From CAYVLI01 sp964452105 [NCBI: uncultured Nitrospinota bacterium] (lineage in GTDB: Bacteria; JAUXIQ01), in the NCBI GenBank assembly GCA_964452105.1, contig CAYVLI010000220.1:1-5193 (forward strand): a stretch of 5,193 nt of DNA. The letters run 5' to 3'. The notes under the pieces were generated by a model, which searched no databases, was not told the DNA's origin, and saw only the letters and a list, made by a program, of their open reading frames with translations. This document shows, piece by piece, positions 5,001 through 5,193 of the stretch; the first letter of the stretch is position 1; every line of letters starts with the position of its first letter. The position numbers and the translations under genes were made by a program.

Positions 5001-5193
5001 TTTATATAGTCCGATTCCGTATTCGGTATGGCATAATAGCGGCCGGTAGCGAGTCCGCTGAAGCATGCGTCGATTAAAAAAAGGACATGCTTGGCAGCCA
5101 CCAGGTCTGACAGGTTTTTAAACTCGGACATGGCCAGCGCCGAGGAGTAGAGTGAAGCAGCATTATTTCCTCTGCTGTCAAGGGGGATAATAA
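2012..5193 (-). CDS. Caspase-like (peptidase C14) protein with ten PEGA repeats, 5'-truncated by the window
   Basis: Residues are counted from the internal Met at 5131. The frame stays open for 20 more codons to the right edge, and those residues (IIPLDSRGNN...SSALA) continue the caspase fold, so the true start is outside the window. The visible caspase part (to about 134) has the catalytic-Cys motif DACFSG (C23), then RQIITAGGKGEQVVES, GHSAFTFKLIEAL, an EF-hand-like loop DKDADGFTTGRE (89-100) and QTPQEGRFSGEGEFIF; the catalytic His is not in view. Ten PEGA repeats of about 70 residues follow at roughly 138-210, 212-284, 285-356, 357-424, 456-525, 541-610, 611-681, 682-752, 753-822 and 828-893. 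Repeat 2 contains the literal PEGA. A basic, proline-containing linker (425-455) separates repeats 4 and 5. Residues 897-1039 form an unassigned region with four Cys. PEGA repeats are beta-rich modules common in surface and envelope proteins, so an exported or envelope protease is plausible but unproven. No partner gene is visible. Confidence 0.9.
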   Translation of the reverse strand, partial: IIPLDSRGNNAASLYSSALAMSEFKNLSDLVAAKHVLFLIDACFSGLATGRYYAIPNTESDYIKKVSRLPVRQIITAGGKGEQVVESSEWGHSAFTFKLIEALEKGVADKDADGFTTGRELANYLRPVVTNVTKGLQTPQEGRFSGEGEFIFITGGSASLVVKSIPNGADVLIDGDKKGNTGAGQVLVRDLRSTAYKLIVRKFGYYDYEETISLQPGDEKTITAELVPKPASIMVMTAPEGAEVYLDAEFKGITGKLPLEVHNLSPGSHNLRIHREGYQDFAEVLLLKPDEKKEVFKTLSSRPTSIMVYAWPTGASVYINGELKGSSGDEPVVVGNLGSGQYTLRITKGGYKDHEEIISPEPGEKVEKYINLKVIPSMIVVTSVPAGARVYINDEYVGDTVLQRQLNPGIYKIVIEKEGYKRYEHKVQMGRGKQELVSAFLKESTSPGPPRSMARKAPREKPVIKKYRPPETMAESILMTWSNPSGAGIYIDGEFKGTAPATVGGLTPGQHEIVLKKAGYYEWMQRITLKQGKTYKLNAELMTETTTESPAAKPSVLQEAKLSLTSSPREADIYIDDKPINEHTPSTVKVAPGSHKITIKTGGYLDWVRYIALEPGEESELHARLSSITVSLKVVSDPEGGKVYVDDQDEGDETPVSLSSIEPGTHKVTVKKEGYHDWVQYVVLEPGGQQELSAKLQPLTAKLDISSEPSGALVFIDDAYMKRDTPATVADISAGSHKISLKKKGYADWVKYVSLEPEGIQELSANLQPLSTDLTITSEPDGAGIFIDDQPTDFKTPATIKNIQPGTHKVTLKKERYYDWIKYLELQPGETQELSNVALVEESPETGTIKLISKPAGGRIYIDGKFTNEITPATLSDLKPNIYFIAVKKEGYRGWAERIEVHSGKTTEQEADLGPVIINYQNARTILRDNISRSENVKAITTTCMNVTENQIYLCQNMRYLETRDTARGFKLVSGNAYWNANIPYDSIREVKILDPMFGDPNGIEIKGDFKILYRQEPRVYIDAGINKDLTDGRLYLPCKGKEECGLAKSALESLKRGR
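2015..2443 (-). other. Unassigned C-terminal region of the caspase-PEGA protein
   Basis: About 143 residues follow repeat 10. The start (RTILRDNISRSENVKAI) looks helical or linker-like. The body (NQIYLCQNMRYLE, GFKLVSGNAYWN, SIREVKILDPMFGDPNG, FKILYRQEPRVYID) has alternating hydrophobic strands typical of a small beta domain. The end is a short charged helix. Cysteines are at 924, 935, 1019 and 1025; the last pair is C-x5-C and could form disulfides if the protein is exported. I do not recognise the family. Confidence 0.5.
2453..3766 (-). repeat. PEGA repeats 5-10
   Basis: There are six further repeats, with a short linker (526-540) between 5 and 6. Repeats 6-9 form a tight subgroup with TP(A/S/V)T-like turns and an almost constant Y-x-DW-(V/I)-x-Y-x-x-L-x-PG segment. 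Repeats 7 and 8 also share the ends ELSAKLQPL and ELSANLQPL. Repeats 5 and 10 encode GIYIDGEF and RIYIDGKF from near-identical DNA (3707-3727 and 2594-2614, 20 of 21 bases). This indicates expansion inside the gene, with repeats 6-9 the younger set. Confidence 0.85.
3860..4720 (-). repeat. PEGA repeats 1-4
   Basis: These are four tandem repeats of about 70 residues. Each has a hydrophobic strand, a P-x-GA turn (SIPNGADV, APEGAEV, WPTGASV, SVPAGARV), a VYI(D/N) strand, a K-G or V-G turn, an (L/I)xPGxY/H core, a GY motif and a closing strand. Repeats 1-3 carry a short G-x-(T/S)G insertion after the KG turn and lack the 'DW-x-x-Y' signature of the later repeats. At the DNA level they are diverged, so this is not a recent duplication. 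Confidence 0.85.
4730..5193 (-). other. Domain: caspase-like peptidase (visible C-terminal part)
   Basis: This segment encodes the second half of a caspase-hemoglobinase fold. The nucleophile Cys (TGC codon at 5063-5065) lies in VLFLIDACFSG after a hydrophobic strand, the standard arrangement in bacterial metacaspase- and paracaspase-like proteins. The strand carrying the His-Gly dyad partner should lie upstream of position 5193. The ITAGGKGE and GHSAFTF segments match the parts that follow the catalytic Cys in this family and shape the substrate pocket. Confidence 0.88.

Overview
The window holds two convergent protein-coding genes and a 425-bp gene-free leader packed with repeats. A DHA2-type (EmrB/QacA-like, 14-helix) drug transporter runs rightward (426-1967). 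A very large caspase-like, PEGA-repeat protein runs leftward (2012 to the right edge, 5' end missing). The two stop codons are 44 bp apart, and a hairpin/T-run terminator region for the transporter overlaps the 3' end of the opposing gene.

Organism: the base composition looks balanced. The inverted repeat ATTCCCGC-GGAA-GCGGGAAT, which gives spurious 'FPRKRESR' peptides when translated, is widespread in Gram-negative genomes. A caspase fold joined to many PEGA repeats is commonest in bacteria with large genomes, such as delta-proteobacterial, Nitrospirota-like and uncultivated lineages. This points to a Gram-negative environmental bacterium, but no marker gene here fixes the taxon.

Layout. 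(1) 1-335: a candidate non-autonomous insertion element. Imperfect terminal inverted repeats (11-28 and 309-326) are flanked directly by identical 9-bp copies of GAAATGTTT (2-10 and 327-335). Inside are two strong hairpins, two 20-bp tandem units, the ATTCCCGC inverted repeat and further palindromes. (2) 333-425: transporter promoter with a perfect TATAAT, a palindrome at the expected transcription start, and an AAGGA only 1 nt from the ATG. (3) 426-1967: the transporter. (4) 1982-2027: terminator region. (5) 2012-5193: a caspase-like domain with the catalytic-Cys motif DACFSG and an EF-hand-like loop, ten PEGA repeats in two sequence classes split by a basic, proline-containing linker, and an unassigned C-terminal region of about 140 residues with four cysteines.

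The genes are convergent, so nothing indicates shared transcription or a shared function. The most unusual object is the caspase/ten-PEGA protein. Its true N-terminus, including the catalytic histidine and any export signal, lies beyond the right edge, so the Met at 5131 is an internal residue.
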